Position numbers and translations under genes: made by a program | Shown: positions 1 through 8,867 of the stretch, one piece after another | Numbering within the stretch: position 1 is the stretch's first letter | How the letters are laid out: each line of letters begins with the position of its first letter | The notes under the pieces: generated by a model | What the model was told of the DNA's origin: nothing | The model's database searches: none | What the model saw: only the letters and a program-made list of their open reading frames with translations | Assembly (NCBI RefSeq): GCF_000195085.1 | Contig: NC_015380.1 | Coordinates: 606,001-670,000, forward strand | Direction: 5' to 3' | From: Candidatus Pelagibacter sp. IMCC9063 | GTDB lineage: Bacteria > Pseudomonadota > Alphaproteobacteria > Pelagibacterales > Pelagibacteraceae | Length of the DNA stretch: 64,000 nt

Positions 1-558
1 AACTTATTAGAAAAGTGTTTAAGTACAGGATTGTATCAACCTTCCAAAGTGAACCCCTCCGTTTCACCTAGTATGGACATTCAAGTGGCGAGCAATTTTG
101 AAAGAATATTATTTGAAATATGCAATCAAGATGAATCTAGAGTAGTAGCTCTGATGAAAAACTTAAAAAATAAAAAAGAATTTCAATTGAATAAAACTGA
201 ACTTTCTAACCTTCAGGAAAATTTTTTAGCGCACAGTGTATCTGAAGAAGAAACATTACAAACAATTAAACAGGTTTATCAAGAACACAATTCTGTTTTA
301 GATCCACATTCAGCCATCGGATTTAAAGCATTAAAAAAGTTAAGTAGTTTATCTAATAATTTTTCATATTTTTGCTTTGAAACAGCCCATCCTTGCAAAT
401 TTCCTGATGCAATCGTGAGTGCTATAGGCAAGGAACCACCCATGCCAGATTTTGTGAAAAAAATATTTTCAAAAGAAGAGAGTTTTGTAGTCTTGGACGG
501 TAATTTAGAAATATTAAAAAGTTATATAGAAAAAAAAGTTAGCAACAACTCTAGCTGA
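1..558 (+). CDS. thrC: Threonine synthase, C-terminal part (runs off the left edge)
   Basis: The frame is open from base 1 to the stop at 556-558, so this is the 3' part of a longer gene, about 185 residues. The sequence matches the C-terminal half of PLP-dependent threonine synthase: SPSMDIQVASNFERILFE near the start, then DPHSAIGFKAL and the TAHPCKFPDAI stretch near the end. The enzyme converts O-phosphohomoserine to threonine and phosphate in the cytoplasm. The PLP-binding lysine lies outside the window. It converges on rnhA and overlaps its end by 8 bp. thrB, the preceding pathway step, is two genes away on the opposite strand, so threonine genes cluster here but are not co-transcribed. 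Confidence 0.9.
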   Translation, partial: NLLEKCLSTGLYQPSKVNPSVSPSMDIQVASNFERILFEICNQDESRVVALMKNLKNKKEFQLNKTELSNLQENFLAHSVSEEETLQTIKQVYQEHNSVLDPHSAIGFKALKKLSSLSNNFSYFCFETAHPCKFPDAIVSAIGKEPPMPDFVKKIFSKEESFVVLDGNLEILKSYIEKKVSNNSS

Positions 559-976
559 TAGCTTTTCTAGCCGCTTCATCCACAATAGTATTGTAGTGGT
601 CGTTAGAATGACCCTTGACCCACTTCCATCCAATTGCCTTTTCGCTTACCAGAGTGTCTAGTTCAAGCCACAAATCTTTGTTTTTTACAGGTTGTTTTGC
701 AGCTGTCATCCATCCATTTATTTTCCAATTTTTAATCCAGCTTTCAATTCCATTTTTTACATACTTCGAATCTGTATAGATATCGAGTTCAGCTGAGGCA
801 ACTTCTCTTAAGGCATTAATAACAGCGGATAATTCCATGCGATTATTGGTAGTTAGCTGTTCAGACCCAGAGATAGTCTTTTCGTTTTTGTCTTCTATAA
901 TCACAGCTGCCCACCCACCCTTACCCGGGTTTCCAGAGCATGCCCCGTCTGTATAAATAGTAATTTTTTTTCCCAT
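551..976 (-). CDS. rnhA: Ribonuclease HI
   Basis: A 141-residue protein of normal RNase HI length. It degrades the RNA strand of RNA-DNA hybrids in the cytoplasm. All four catalytic carboxylates are visible: D10 in YTDGACSGNPG, E48 in NNRMELSAV, D69 in IYTDSKYV and D133 in IVDEAARKA, with the catalytic histidine H123 in KGHSNDHYN. Its ATG overlaps the thrB stop by one base (TAATG), so it is probably translationally coupled as the last gene of the crtI-to-rnhA operon. The second RNase H of the cell, rnhB, also lies in this window. Confidence 0.95.
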   Translation of the reverse strand: MGKKITIYTDGACSGNPGKGGWAAVIIEDKNEKTISGSEQLTTNNRMELSAVINALREVASAELDIYTDSKYVKNGIESWIKNWKINGWMTAAKQPVKNKDLWLELDTLVSEKAIGWKWVKGHSNDHYNTIVDEAARKAIS

Positions 977-1935
977 TAATAAAATAATTTATTCACACTA
1001 TTTGTATTAATGTAAAATTGTATTCTCTTTAAGAATTCTTTTGGGTTTTTAACTTTAACAATGGCACTTTTTTGCCTATTAATAGAATCGTGTAATCTCG
1101 TTAGAAAAAATCTAATCGACGCTCCCAATAATAGCTGAGGTAAAGCAGTAAATTCTTTTTTCGAAATTTTTCTTTGTGAAGAGTATCCTTTAAGTAAAGC
1201 GTTTGCTTTTAATTTATTAAACTTAATTTTTTTATTAAAGCACATGGCATTTATACAAATTGCAATATCGTAGATTAAAAAGTCTGAGCAGGAGAAGTAG
1301 AAGTCAATAAAACCAGCAAATTTTGTTTTATTAAAAAAAATGTTATCAGGAAAAAGATCACCATGAATAATTCCTGTAGGAAGTTGAGACGGCCATTTTT
1401 TTTTCAAATCCAATAAAAGAGTATTGATAAAACCATAAATATTTGGAATTTTTTTATTAGCTTTAGTTTTGATAGATTGATTAAGAGCAATCCACGATTT
1501 TATGGAAAGATTATTTACTCTGTGTAATTTTATTTTTCTCCCAACCATATGTAGTTTAGCTATATTTTTTCCAATTAACCGACATTCAGAAAGTGTGTGA
1601 TTGGTTTTTTCTTTGCCATAAACAAAGCTACAAATAGCTGCTTGTCTGTTTTTAATTTGAAATAAAGTTTTTTTATTTTTATTTTTTATAGGCTTTGGAC
1701 AAAGAATTTTTCTATCATTCAAGCTAAGCATTAAGTTCATAAAAAAAGGGAGTTCTTTTGTTTTAACTCTTTTTTCAAATAGTGTGAGAATGAATTTTCC
1801 AGTAGTAGTAATTAATAAGTAGTTTGTATTTTCAATACCTTTCTTGATTCCTTGAATTTTTTTCAATTCCCCAAGATTAAAATTTTCAAGAATAGATTTA
1901 GCCTCATGAGTATCGACTTTAGTATAAATGGCCAT
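976..1935 (-). CDS. thrB: Homoserine kinase, choline-kinase-like (ThrB type II)
   Basis: A 319-residue kinase of the aminoglycoside-phosphotransferase/choline-kinase fold, the form of homoserine kinase used by many alphaproteobacteria in place of the GHMP enzyme. The Brenner-type motif HGDLFPDN (H191-N198) and the metal-binding D211 in GFIDFYFS are intact. It phosphorylates homoserine for threonine synthase, whose gene ends at the left of the window. It sits between ispH and rnhA with one-base overlaps on both sides, which points to a single polycistronic message. The ispH-thrB-rnhA order is a recurring alphaproteobacterial arrangement, which supports ThrB over another APH-family kinase. Confidence 0.9.
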   Translation of the reverse strand: MAIYTKVDTHEAKSILENFNLGELKKIQGIKKGIENTNYLLITTTGKFILTLFEKRVKTKELPFFMNLMLSLNDRKILCPKPIKNKNKKTLFQIKNRQAAICSFVYGKEKTNHTLSECRLIGKNIAKLHMVGRKIKLHRVNNLSIKSWIALNQSIKTKANKKIPNIYGFINTLLLDLKKKWPSQLPTGIIHGDLFPDNIFFNKTKFAGFIDFYFSCSDFLIYDIAICINAMCFNKKIKFNKLKANALLKGYSSQRKISKKEFTALPQLLLGASIRFFLTRLHDSINRQKSAIVKVKNPKEFLKRIQFYINTNSVNKLFY

Positions 1936-2897
1936 TACTGCAGATCTCTTGGAAGTTTAAATGATACATTTTCTTCAACGGTAGAAATCTCCTCTACCTT
2001 TGTGCCCCTTACTTTGTTAATCTGGACAATAACATTCTCGACTAAAATTTCAGGCGCAGACGCTCCTGAAGATAATCCAAGTTGTTTACATGTCAAAATT
2101 TTATCAATAGGTAGGTCGGCATTTTCATGCATCAAAAAACTATTGGTGCAGCCACTTTTTTTTGCCACCTCCACCAATCTTTGTGAATTTGATGAATTTT
2201 CACTTCCTATAACCAGAAATAAATCACATTTTTTCGCAATGGCTTTCACCACATTTTGTCTATTGGTTGTTGCGTAACAAATATCTTCTTTAATAGGACC
2301 TTTTATGTTCGGTATTTTGGTTTTAATTTCTTTGATTATTTCAGCAGTGTCATCTACTGATAGAGTTGTCTGTGTGATGTATGCAAATTTTTGCTCGTTG
2401 TTGGGTAGGACGATATTATAAACGTCTTTCTTAGTTTGAATTAGGTCTATACTGCCATCATCTAACTGACCCATGGTACCAATTACTTCTGGGTGGTTCT
2501 CGTGACCAATGAGATAGATATGGTAGCCCTGCTTATTAAGCATTTCAGCTTCTCTGTGAACTTTGGATACTAGTGGACAGGTAGCGTCGATAAAAGTGAG
2601 GTTTTGTAACTGAGCGTTTTTAACAACCTCTTTAGAGACACCATGGGCTGAAAAAATCACAGGTCTTGTTTTGTCTTTAATCTCATCTAGCTCTCCAACA
2701 AAAATAGTTCCAATTTTTTCTAGCTCTTTTACTACATGTTTATTGTGGACAATTTCATGACGCACATAAACAGGGGTTCCAAATTTTTTTATACTTTTCT
2801 TTACAATCTCAACTGCACGATCCACTCCAGCACAGAATCCTCTTGGGCTAGCCAATAAAATAGTTAAAGGATTGTTTGATTTATTTGTATTTTCCAT
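1935..2897 (-). CDS. ispH: 4-hydroxy-3-methylbut-2-enyl diphosphate reductase (IspH/LytB)
   Basis: A 320-residue Fe-S enzyme making IPP and DMAPP in the last step of the MEP pathway. The three cysteine ligands of its cluster are present at about C22 (PRGFCAGVDRA), C107 (IDATCPLVSKVH) and C207 (EDICYATTNR). HGVSKE and HENHPEVIGT are also family-typical. I chose the ATG at 2897; an upstream in-frame TTG at 2909 is possible but less likely. The start lies inside the end of blh (17 bp overlap), so the isoprenoid-precursor enzyme is coupled to the retinal-forming genes above it. ispE, another MEP gene, is at about 19.9 kb. Confidence 0.95.
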   Translation of the reverse strand: MENTNKSNNPLTILLASPRGFCAGVDRAVEIVKKSIKKFGTPVYVRHEIVHNKHVVKELEKIGTIFVGELDEIKDKTRPVIFSAHGVSKEVVKNAQLQNLTFIDATCPLVSKVHREAEMLNKQGYHIYLIGHENHPEVIGTMGQLDDGSIDLIQTKKDVYNIVLPNNEQKFAYITQTTLSVDDTAEIIKEIKTKIPNIKGPIKEDICYATTNRQNVVKAIAKKCDLFLVIGSENSSNSQRLVEVAKKSGCTNSFLMHENADLPIDKILTCKQLGLSSGASAPEILVENVIVQINKVRGTKVEEISTVEENVSFKLPRDLQ

Positions 2898-3837
2898 AAA
2901 TATATTCAAGTATTATGTGTGGCAATGTGAGAGCAGCCAAGCCAATAAAAATTATTTTTAATATTGATTTATCAACTGAAAACTCTTTGCTTAAATAAAA
3001 TAACATTATTAAAGACATTGCAAAAGTAATAATTGTTAGTGGGGCAGCTTTTTTGGCAAACGACTTTATCCCCGCATAGACATTACTGCCATTCAGCTCT
3101 ACTGCTAATGATAAAATGTGTTTAGTGGAGTGCATAAAGCAAAAATACATTGTAAAAGCTAATATTAGAGGTAAATATTTAAAAACAATCACTATAGAAA
3201 AAACCTCAAAACTTATAATAAAAAAATCTTTAAGATTAATATTTTTTATAATCCAAAATAGTAAAGTCAGAAAAAAAATTAACACTAGGTTAAAATAAAA
3301 AATATAAGCGTAAATAGTAGTTTCTAGATTTATCCATTGTTCTCCTAATAATAAAATATTAATAAAATTGACCGTCTCTACATTGTTCAAATACAAAGGG
3401 GCTGAAATAATAATTAGGCCACGAAGAAAATAAAGAGGAGTCTCTAAAATAAAATTTTGACTAAAAAACATTTCTAAATCTTCGTACCCAAAATGAAATG
3501 AGGCTACTAAAAAAAATATACATAGGCTTATTAGGGGCGAATATATCCATACCAACAAAACAAATGCAGAGGTAAGTAGGTAAGTCACATAAAATACAAA
3601 AGACCAATACCTTGGAAAATACTTTTTAAAGATGAGTTCCCCCTTGTGATTATCTAAAGAGCCATGCGAAATACCTACTGTAGCAATGATAAAAAAACAG
3701 AAGAATAAATATTGTTGTTCTATTAAAAAATTTTGATGGTGCAAGCCAATAAAGCATGTACTTAAAAATAAATAAAAAAATAACTGAATCATGTATATTT
3801 TTTTATACGGGCTATTTTGTGTAGAAAACTTGCTCAT
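2881..3837 (-). CDS. blh: Brp/Blh-family beta-carotene 15,15'-dioxygenase (retinal synthesis)
   Basis: A 318-residue polytopic membrane protein that cleaves beta-carotene into two retinals. The iron-ligand histidines proposed for the family are all visible: H58 in GISHGSLDN, H115 in ASFHFGYED, and H236/H240 in FMHSTKH. Between them are several strongly hydrophobic, Phe- and Leu-rich membrane segments. It directly follows crtY with 2 bp between the genes. Retinal is the cofactor of proteorhodopsin, so an opsin is expected elsewhere in the genome; none is in this window. The ATG at 3837 is taken; a second ATG at codon 16 would also give a complete protein. Confidence 0.9.
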   Translation of the reverse strand: MSKFSTQNSPYKKIYMIQLFFYLFLSTCFIGLHHQNFLIEQQYLFFCFFIIATVGISHGSLDNHKGELIFKKYFPRYWSFVFYVTYLLTSAFVLLVWIYSPLISLCIFFLVASFHFGYEDLEMFFSQNFILETPLYFLRGLIIISAPLYLNNVETVNFINILLLGEQWINLETTIYAYIFYFNLVLIFFLTLLFWIIKNINLKDFFIISFEVFSIVIVFKYLPLILAFTMYFCFMHSTKHILSLAVELNGSNVYAGIKSFAKKAAPLTIITFAMSLIMLFYLSKEFSVDKSILKIIFIGLAALTLPHIILEYIYGKYK

Positions 3838-3839
3838 TA

Positions 3840-4976
3840 TTATTTAATAATTTTTTTATATATATTTAGTATTAAGGTTTTTATAAATATTAATTTTGGC
3901 ATTGAAAGAATTACTTTCAGGTCTTGAATCCAATTGCTTCGGTCTGATAAGAAACTAATAGTAGTAATGCTATCGCTATTTTTAAATAAGTTAAAAAAAA
4001 TAATTGGCATACTTTTATGCTCATACTCCATAACTGATAAAAAAATTTCATCTAGAAAATCATATTTTTTATGCCTTATATTTGGAACTGTTAACTTACG
4101 ATCTAATTTAAGGTTACTCGCCAATTGTTCGCTGAAGCTTTGAATGGCCTGAAATGTGTACCCAGTGCTAGCTCTAGTAAGTCCACCAGCTGACCCTATT
4201 TTGATATAATCTTTTGATGAACTGCTTTCTTTGTTATTTTTCGTTAGGTTTAGAGGAATAGCTCCGTACTCAGAGTAAGTAATATTTCCTTTGATATTTT
4301 TCTCTCTTAAATAATGATCAATCTCATTTTGGTACTCACTTTGTTTTTTTATTGTTTTAGAATACCAGGTTGTTTCAATAAGAGCTTTATTCTTTGAAAA
4401 TGGCAGTGTGTAAAAAAAATGCAAACCTCCATCTTGGGGACAATCAAAATTCATTAAATCTACGATATTTTCATTAAAACAATCGCTATCTGTTTCTACT
4501 TCGCATCCCAAAAAGTGCTGATACATAGTTGGAGTTTGATAACTTAAATCAATAAGGCTATCGTAAATAACCTTGCCAATATAACCTCCTTTGTTTGTGC
4601 GGATAACATGACTCTCAATAGTTTGAATGTCACAATTCATAATTGTTGTAATGTTATTATTGTTTCTGAGCTGCTCAGTTACAAAGTCATAAAATTTTTT
4701 TGAATCAATAGTTCTATAGGGACTTTGAGGGCAGGTAATATTTATTGTTTTTTGATTAAGCGTAATAGAAAAGCTATCCCAACTTCCAATCACACAACTT
4801 GGAAATTTATTATTTTCAAAGTCCCAGTAAGACCAGCTTTTGTCCCTAGAGTATTCTTTCCTTTTTTCTAGAATACATAATGTTTTATTTTCTAGACAGC
4901 CCTGTTTGTTTAGCTCGTAGGCCAAAGTTAGTCCTGACAAGCCACCTCCTAATATAATGTAATCAAATTCTTTCAT
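3840..4976 (-). CDS. crtY: Lycopene beta-cyclase (CrtY type)
   Basis: A 378-residue flavoprotein-like cyclase turning lycopene into beta-carotene, the substrate of the Blh enzyme encoded next. The N-terminal dinucleotide-binding motif is ILGGGLSGL (residues 8-16). Other family stretches are SWSYWDFENN, FLGCEVETD, FFYTLPF, ETTWYS and GSAGGLTRASTGYTFQ. The start was set at the ATG at 4976, immediately before MKEFDYIILGGG; the frame stays open upstream but adds only lysine-rich sequence lying inside crtB. The start overlaps the end of crtB by 14 bp, typical of a coupled operon. Confidence 0.92.
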   Translation of the reverse strand: MKEFDYIILGGGLSGLTLAYELNKQGCLENKTLCILEKRKEYSRDKSWSYWDFENNKFPSCVIGSWDSFSITLNQKTINITCPQSPYRTIDSKKFYDFVTEQLRNNNNITTIMNCDIQTIESHVIRTNKGGYIGKVIYDSLIDLSYQTPTMYQHFLGCEVETDSDCFNENIVDLMNFDCPQDGGLHFFYTLPFSKNKALIETTWYSKTIKKQSEYQNEIDHYLREKNIKGNITYSEYGAIPLNLTKNNKESSSSKDYIKIGSAGGLTRASTGYTFQAIQSFSEQLASNLKLDRKLTVPNIRHKKYDFLDEIFLSVMEYEHKSMPIIFFNLFKNSDSITTISFLSDRSNWIQDLKVILSMPKLIFIKTLILNIYKKIIK

Positions 4977-5813
4977 ATAAATTAATTTTTTTTTTGATAA
5001 TTGAGTAAAGATTAGAATTTTTCTGCCTTTTTGTTTTTGTACAAAGTATTTGAACAAAATCTATAAGCGAGAAAAAAGTTTGAAAACATTTTTTTATTTT
5101 TGATACATAAATCTTACCAGCTTTGTTATAATTGTGAATATTTTTTTCTTTCAAGATTTCATATCCTATTTGCCTATAAATCCTTCTTGCCACTAAAATA
5201 GAAAAACGAAAACCTATTGGAATATTTCGAATTGAGTATAATGAATAGAGATAAAATTTATCTGCCATTTGAATATTTTTTTTAATCGAATTGAAGTCAT
5301 GGTTAATATAAAATCTTTTATTTTTTTTATCTTCAATCACATCTCTTGCAATATTGGTTAGTTGCATTGCTACGCCCAAATTAATAGCTCCTATTAGTGA
5401 ATATTTCTCTTTTACTTTTAGAATTTTTGCCATCATCAACCCTACAGTTCCAGCAACCCTATAAGAATATAAAAGTAAATTATTCTTACCTGTTACTCGA
5501 ACTGTTTTTTTTAAATCACTTTCTATTCCATCAAAAAGATCTAAAATAATTTTTTTAGAAATATTTTCTTTTTCAATGAGTCTCCATATATTTTTAATAA
5601 CGGGTAAAGAGCTATTTTTTTTTTAAATTTTGTTTTAAAAATTTTGAATTGTTTTTTTTTAAAGGACAACTCCTTTTTTTGATCAGCAATATCATCTAGT
5701 GTTCTACAAAAATCATATAAGTGAGAACATTTTTTTAAAGCATCCTTAGGCAGAAAAAGTCCAGCCCAGTAGAAGGTTTTTGCGTGCTTAGATAGTAAAC
5801 TATCTTTTCTCAT
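4963..5813 (-). CDS. crtB: Phytoene synthase, interrupted by a single-base frameshift
   Basis: Two open frames together make one phytoene synthase, which condenses two GGPP into phytoene. The first part (from ATG 5813) carries KHAKTFYWAGLFLP and the first Asp-rich motif LYDFCRTLDDIAD. The second part, readable from about 5622 to 4963, carries YRVAGTVGLMMA and the second Asp-rich motif LTNIARDVIEDKK. The frames meet at a run of ten A on the coding strand (T run 5615-5624). One extra A, or two fewer, gives a continuous reading through KNSSLPVIKNIW and a protein of about 283 residues, normal for the family. As written the gene would give only a 90-residue fragment. It is the second gene of the crtI-crtB-crtY-blh series. 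Confidence 0.88.
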
Positions 5814-5815
5814 GA

Positions 5816-7282
5816 TTATAAAAGCTCATCTAGTACTTTTGCAGAAGACAACACTCCAGGCATACCAGCCCCAGGATGAGTTCCCGCTCCTACAAAATAA
5901 AGATTCTCAAAAATTTCTGATTGGTTATGAAAACGAAAATACGCAGATTGAGTAAATTTTGGTTGGATAGAAAAACCAGATCCGTGCAATGTCGATAGTT
6001 CTTTCTCAAAGTAATCAGGAGTTAGGTAAAAATCATTTACTATATTTTCCCTTAAGCCAGGTAAGGTAGTCTTCTCCATATTATCAATGACAAGATCTCT
6101 AAATCGGTCTCCTTCTTTAGACCAGTCAATTCCAGATAAATTATTTGGTACTGGGACTAGCACATAAAATGCATCGTGGTCTTTTGGGGCCATAGATGGA
6201 TCAGTCGCTGAAGGTCTATGCAAATAATAACTGATATCATCTGATAGTGTTTTTTCTTCAAAAATCTTATTTAGATGTTCTTCGTATGATTTTCCAAATG
6301 AAATCGTATGATGAGCAACTGTCTCATATTTTTTTTTAGACCCAAAATAATAAACAAACAAACCCATAGAATAATTCATACGCTTAACTTTTTGATTAAA
6401 TAAAAAACCAAATTTTTTCTTTGTTTTAATTAAATTTTTATAAACGTTAGGAGGGTCTGAATTGCAAATTACATAGTCAGAATTAATTATGGATCCATTT
6501 TTTAATTTTACGCCTGTAATTTTTGAATGTTCACTTAGAAACTCAATAACTTCTGCATCTTTTATAATCTGGACACCTTCTTCTTTCATTAATTTTTCAA
6601 GAGCCTTCACTACATTCCCAGTTCCTCCCATAGCATAGTGAATGCCCCATTTTTTTTCTAGGAATAGAATTAAAGCGTAAATTGAAGTTGTGGAAAATGG
6701 ATTGCCACCAACCAACAGCGGGTGCATACTAAACACTCTTCTTAGTTTTTCATTTGAGATATAATTGCACACTAAGCTATATACAGATTGATAACTCTTC
6801 AGTTTGAATAAAGCAGGTATTTGCCTTATCATGAAAAGAATACTATGGAATGGTTTTGCTGCAAGGTCAGTAAAGCCTTTATCAAAAATTTTTTCAGTAA
6901 ATTTAACTAGCTTTGTGTACCCTAAAAAATCTTTGTTAGAAAATTTTTTAATTTCCGATTCCATTTTATTTGGACTACCCGAGTAATCAAAAGTTGAACC
7001 ATCTTCAAAAACAAACCGATACCACAAATCCAAAGGAACAATTTTTACATAGTTAGCAATGTCTTTGTTAAATAAGGAAAATAGTTCCTCAAATAGATAG
7101 GGCGCTGTTATAACAGTTGGTCCAGCATCGTAAATAAAATCGCCCTTTTTAAACACTCTAGCTCGACCACCTAGATCGGGATGTTTTTCAAGCAAGGTTA
7201 CTTCGTATCCTTTAGAGCGCATTCTGAGTGCAGCAGCCATTCCTCCGAATCCAGAACCTATAACAATTAATTTTTTCTTCAT
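5816..7282 (-). CDS. crtI: Phytoene desaturase (CrtI type)
   Basis: A 488-residue FAD enzyme that introduces the double bonds turning phytoene into lycopene. The N-terminal FAD motif is VIGSGFGGMAAA (residues 7-18), followed by LLEKHPDLGGRARVF. The C-terminal signature LYFVGAGTHPGAGMPGVL is intact, and length is normal. It is the first gene of the leftward carotenoid-retinal operon, with 2 bp between its stop and the crtB start. The 32 bp between it and the divergent CDGSH gene must hold both promoters, unless these lie within coding sequence. Confidence 0.95.
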   Translation of the reverse strand: MKKKLIVIGSGFGGMAAALRMRSKGYEVTLLEKHPDLGGRARVFKKGDFIYDAGPTVITAPYLFEELFSLFNKDIANYVKIVPLDLWYRFVFEDGSTFDYSGSPNKMESEIKKFSNKDFLGYTKLVKFTEKIFDKGFTDLAAKPFHSILFMIRQIPALFKLKSYQSVYSLVCNYISNEKLRRVFSMHPLLVGGNPFSTTSIYALILFLEKKWGIHYAMGGTGNVVKALEKLMKEEGVQIIKDAEVIEFLSEHSKITGVKLKNGSIINSDYVICNSDPPNVYKNLIKTKKKFGFLFNQKVKRMNYSMGLFVYYFGSKKKYETVAHHTISFGKSYEEHLNKIFEEKTLSDDISYYLHRPSATDPSMAPKDHDAFYVLVPVPNNLSGIDWSKEGDRFRDLVIDNMEKTTLPGLRENIVNDFYLTPDYFEKELSTLHGSGFSIQPKFTQSAYFRFHNQSEIFENLYFVGAGTHPGAGMPGVLSSAKVLDELL

Positions 7283-7314
7283 TTTTTTCTCAATTTAAAG
7301 TAAATACTTTTACT

Positions 7315-7551
7315 ATGAATCAAGTAAAAACAACAAAAAATTATCCGGAAAAAGTATCTTTAGAAAAAGACAAAAAATATTTCTGGTGTACCTGCGGTCT
7401 TTCCGGGAACCAACCATTTTGTGATGGAGCGCATAAGTCTTCCAACGAATTTAAACCCCATCATTTTGAAGTCAAGGAAACAAAAGAGTATTATTTATGT
7501 AATTGCAAAAAAACTAAAAATTCACCTTTTTGCGACGGATCTCACAATTAA
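7315..7551 (+). CDS. Small CDGSH-type iron-sulfur protein with two cluster sites
   Basis: A 78-residue protein with two CDGSH (mitoNEET-like) motifs in tandem. Each has the three-Cys one-His ligand pattern: C25, C27, C36 and H40 (ending CDGAH), then C62, C64, C73 and H77 (ending CDGSH). Each site would bind a 2Fe-2S cluster. No membrane segment is visible, so it is probably soluble. Such tandem-motif proteins are common and small in proteobacteria, but their exact electron-transfer role is not settled. It is transcribed alone, divergent from crtI, and ends 4 bp before the convergent atpF. Confidence 0.85.
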   Translation: MNQVKTTKNYPEKVSLEKDKKYFWCTCGLSGNQPFCDGAHKSSNEFKPHHFEVKETKEYYLCNCKKTKNSPFCDGSHN

Positions 7552-7555
7552 GTCG

Positions 7556-8044
7556 TTAAATATCTTTTTTTAAACTTTCTAAATTTTCCTGAATGCTTGT
7601 GTAGTTTATGGAGTCTATTTTTTCCTTATCGATAGTTTGAGTGATAATTTTTTTAGCACTCTCTACAGCTATTATAGTAGCTATTTTTTTCATTTCTTTA
7701 ATTGCCCCATTTTTTGCTTGATTAACTTTTTCATTAATATTTTTTTCTTTTAAAGCCATCATAGAATTCATTTTTTCTTTCATTGTAGAGCTCTCACTCT
7801 CATTAATCTTTGATGCCCTTTGTAAAATTTCTTCACATTCTTTTTTTGATTCGTCTAATTGCTTTTGGTACTTTCCAAGAAGATGATTGCTTTCTTTTTT
7901 TAAATTTTCGGCATCTTCTAATTTATTTTTGATTTCTTTAATTTTGCCTTCGAGGACATTGTTGATAATTCCCGGTACTTTTTTATAAACTAACAAAAGT
8001 ACAAATAAACAAAAAGATATACCTACCCAAAATGTTGAATCCAT
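7556..8044 (-). CDS. atpF: F0F1 ATP synthase subunit b
   Basis: A 162-residue peripheral-stalk subunit. It has one N-terminal membrane segment (WVGISFCLFVLLLVY) followed by a long charged Lys/Glu helix, the standard b-subunit plan. It overlaps the end of the b' gene by one base (stop/start TAATG) and is the last gene of the F0 set. Alphaproteobacteria usually have separate b and b' genes. The one closer to the end is normally called b; the b/b' assignment here follows gene order. The F1 genes are not in the window. Confidence 0.85.
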   Translation of the reverse strand: MDSTFWVGISFCLFVLLLVYKKVPGIINNVLEGKIKEIKNKLEDAENLKKESNHLLGKYQKQLDESKKECEEILQRASKINESESSTMKEKMNSMMALKEKNINEKVNQAKNGAIKEMKKIATIIAVESAKKIITQTIDKEKIDSINYTSIQENLESLKKDI

Positions 8045-8616
8045 TAGTTTAAGCCTTTCAAGTATTTTTTAGATACCTCTTCTACTATGCTACTTGCGCT
8101 AGCATTGTTGGTATCAATTTTAGAAACTGTTTTAACCAATTCTTTTGCGATTTCTGTTGAAATACTACCCATCTTACTGGCAGCACTCTTTTTAAAGTCC
8201 TCAATTTCTTTACTCACTTGCTTCATTTTTTCTTCTAATTTTTTATCAATTTCTTTTTTTTTATTTTCAAAATTGTTTTGTAAATTTTGTTTATTGACAT
8301 TAATTAAGTTTTGAGCTTCTCTTTTGGAATTAGATATGAGGCTTAGGTATTCTTGGTATTTTTTTTCTGCCTGATCTTTTATAGAATTTGCTTCATCAAT
8401 GTTGTCACTTACATGATCATTTCTTTGTTCAATGCTATCAGATAGTCTTGGAAAAACTATTTTTTCTACAATCAAATACAAAAAACCAAAAGTTATAAGT
8501 AGCCAAAAAACTTGCGGAAACCAAGTTGTAGGATCCAATTGAGGCATTCCCACTTTCTCTGCTGCTTGTGCAGCAGAGGTAAAAAAAATAGATAATGATA
8601 ATAAAAATTTAACCAT
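8044..8616 (-). CDS. atpF': F0F1 ATP synthase subunit b'
   Basis: A 190-residue second b-type stalk subunit. It begins with a hydrophobic signal-like segment, then GMPQLDPTTWFPQVFWLLITFGFLYL, the membrane anchor typical of b' (AtpG) proteins, and a long Lys/Glu coiled-coil. It lies between atpE (9 bp upstream) and atpF (one-base overlap). With atpF it forms the b/b' heterodimer that connects F0 to F1. Confidence 0.85.
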   Translation of the reverse strand: MVKFLLSLSIFFTSAAQAAEKVGMPQLDPTTWFPQVFWLLITFGFLYLIVEKIVFPRLSDSIEQRNDHVSDNIDEANSIKDQAEKKYQEYLSLISNSKREAQNLINVNKQNLQNNFENKKKEIDKKLEEKMKQVSKEIEDFKKSAASKMGSISTEIAKELVKTVSKIDTNNASASSIVEEVSKKYLKGLN

Positions 8617-8625
8617 TTTCTAAAA

Positions 8626-8853
8626 TTAAAAAGCGAAAAGTATAATTAATGCAACAACCAAACCAAATAGGCCAGTTGCTTCAGCAAGTGCAAATCCCAA
8701 CAATAAATTAGGGAATTGTTTTTGTGCTGCAGATGGGTTTCTCATTGCTGCAGATAGATAGCTACCAAAAATATTTCCGATACCCAATCCAGCTCCCGCC
8801 AATGCTATGCAGGCTATTCCTGCCCCGATCATTTTTGCTGCTTCTACTTCCAT
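8626..8853 (-). CDS. atpE: F0F1 ATP synthase subunit c
   Basis: A 75-residue proteolipid hairpin of two membrane helices. The glycine-rich first helix (GAGLGIGNIFG), the polar loop with RNPSA, and the ion-binding carboxylate E58 in FALAEATGLFG are present. The residue after the glutamate is Ala rather than Ser/Thr, which favours a proton-driven rather than sodium-driven ring; this is an inference. A full-strength Shine-Dalgarno (AAGGAGG on the coding strand, just before the ATG) stands out in a region where most genes have weak ones. That fits the high c-subunit copy number. Confidence 0.95.
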   Translation of the reverse strand: MEVEAAKMIGAGIACIALAGAGLGIGNIFGSYLSAAMRNPSAAQKQFPNLLLGFALAEATGLFGLVVALIILFAF

Positions 8854-8867
8854 TGTTTCCTCCTTTG

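Noticed and set aside
8626-8853. A sodium-binding c subunit
   Set aside because: The residue after E58 is Ala, not the Ser/Thr of sodium-type rings, so a proton ring is more likely.
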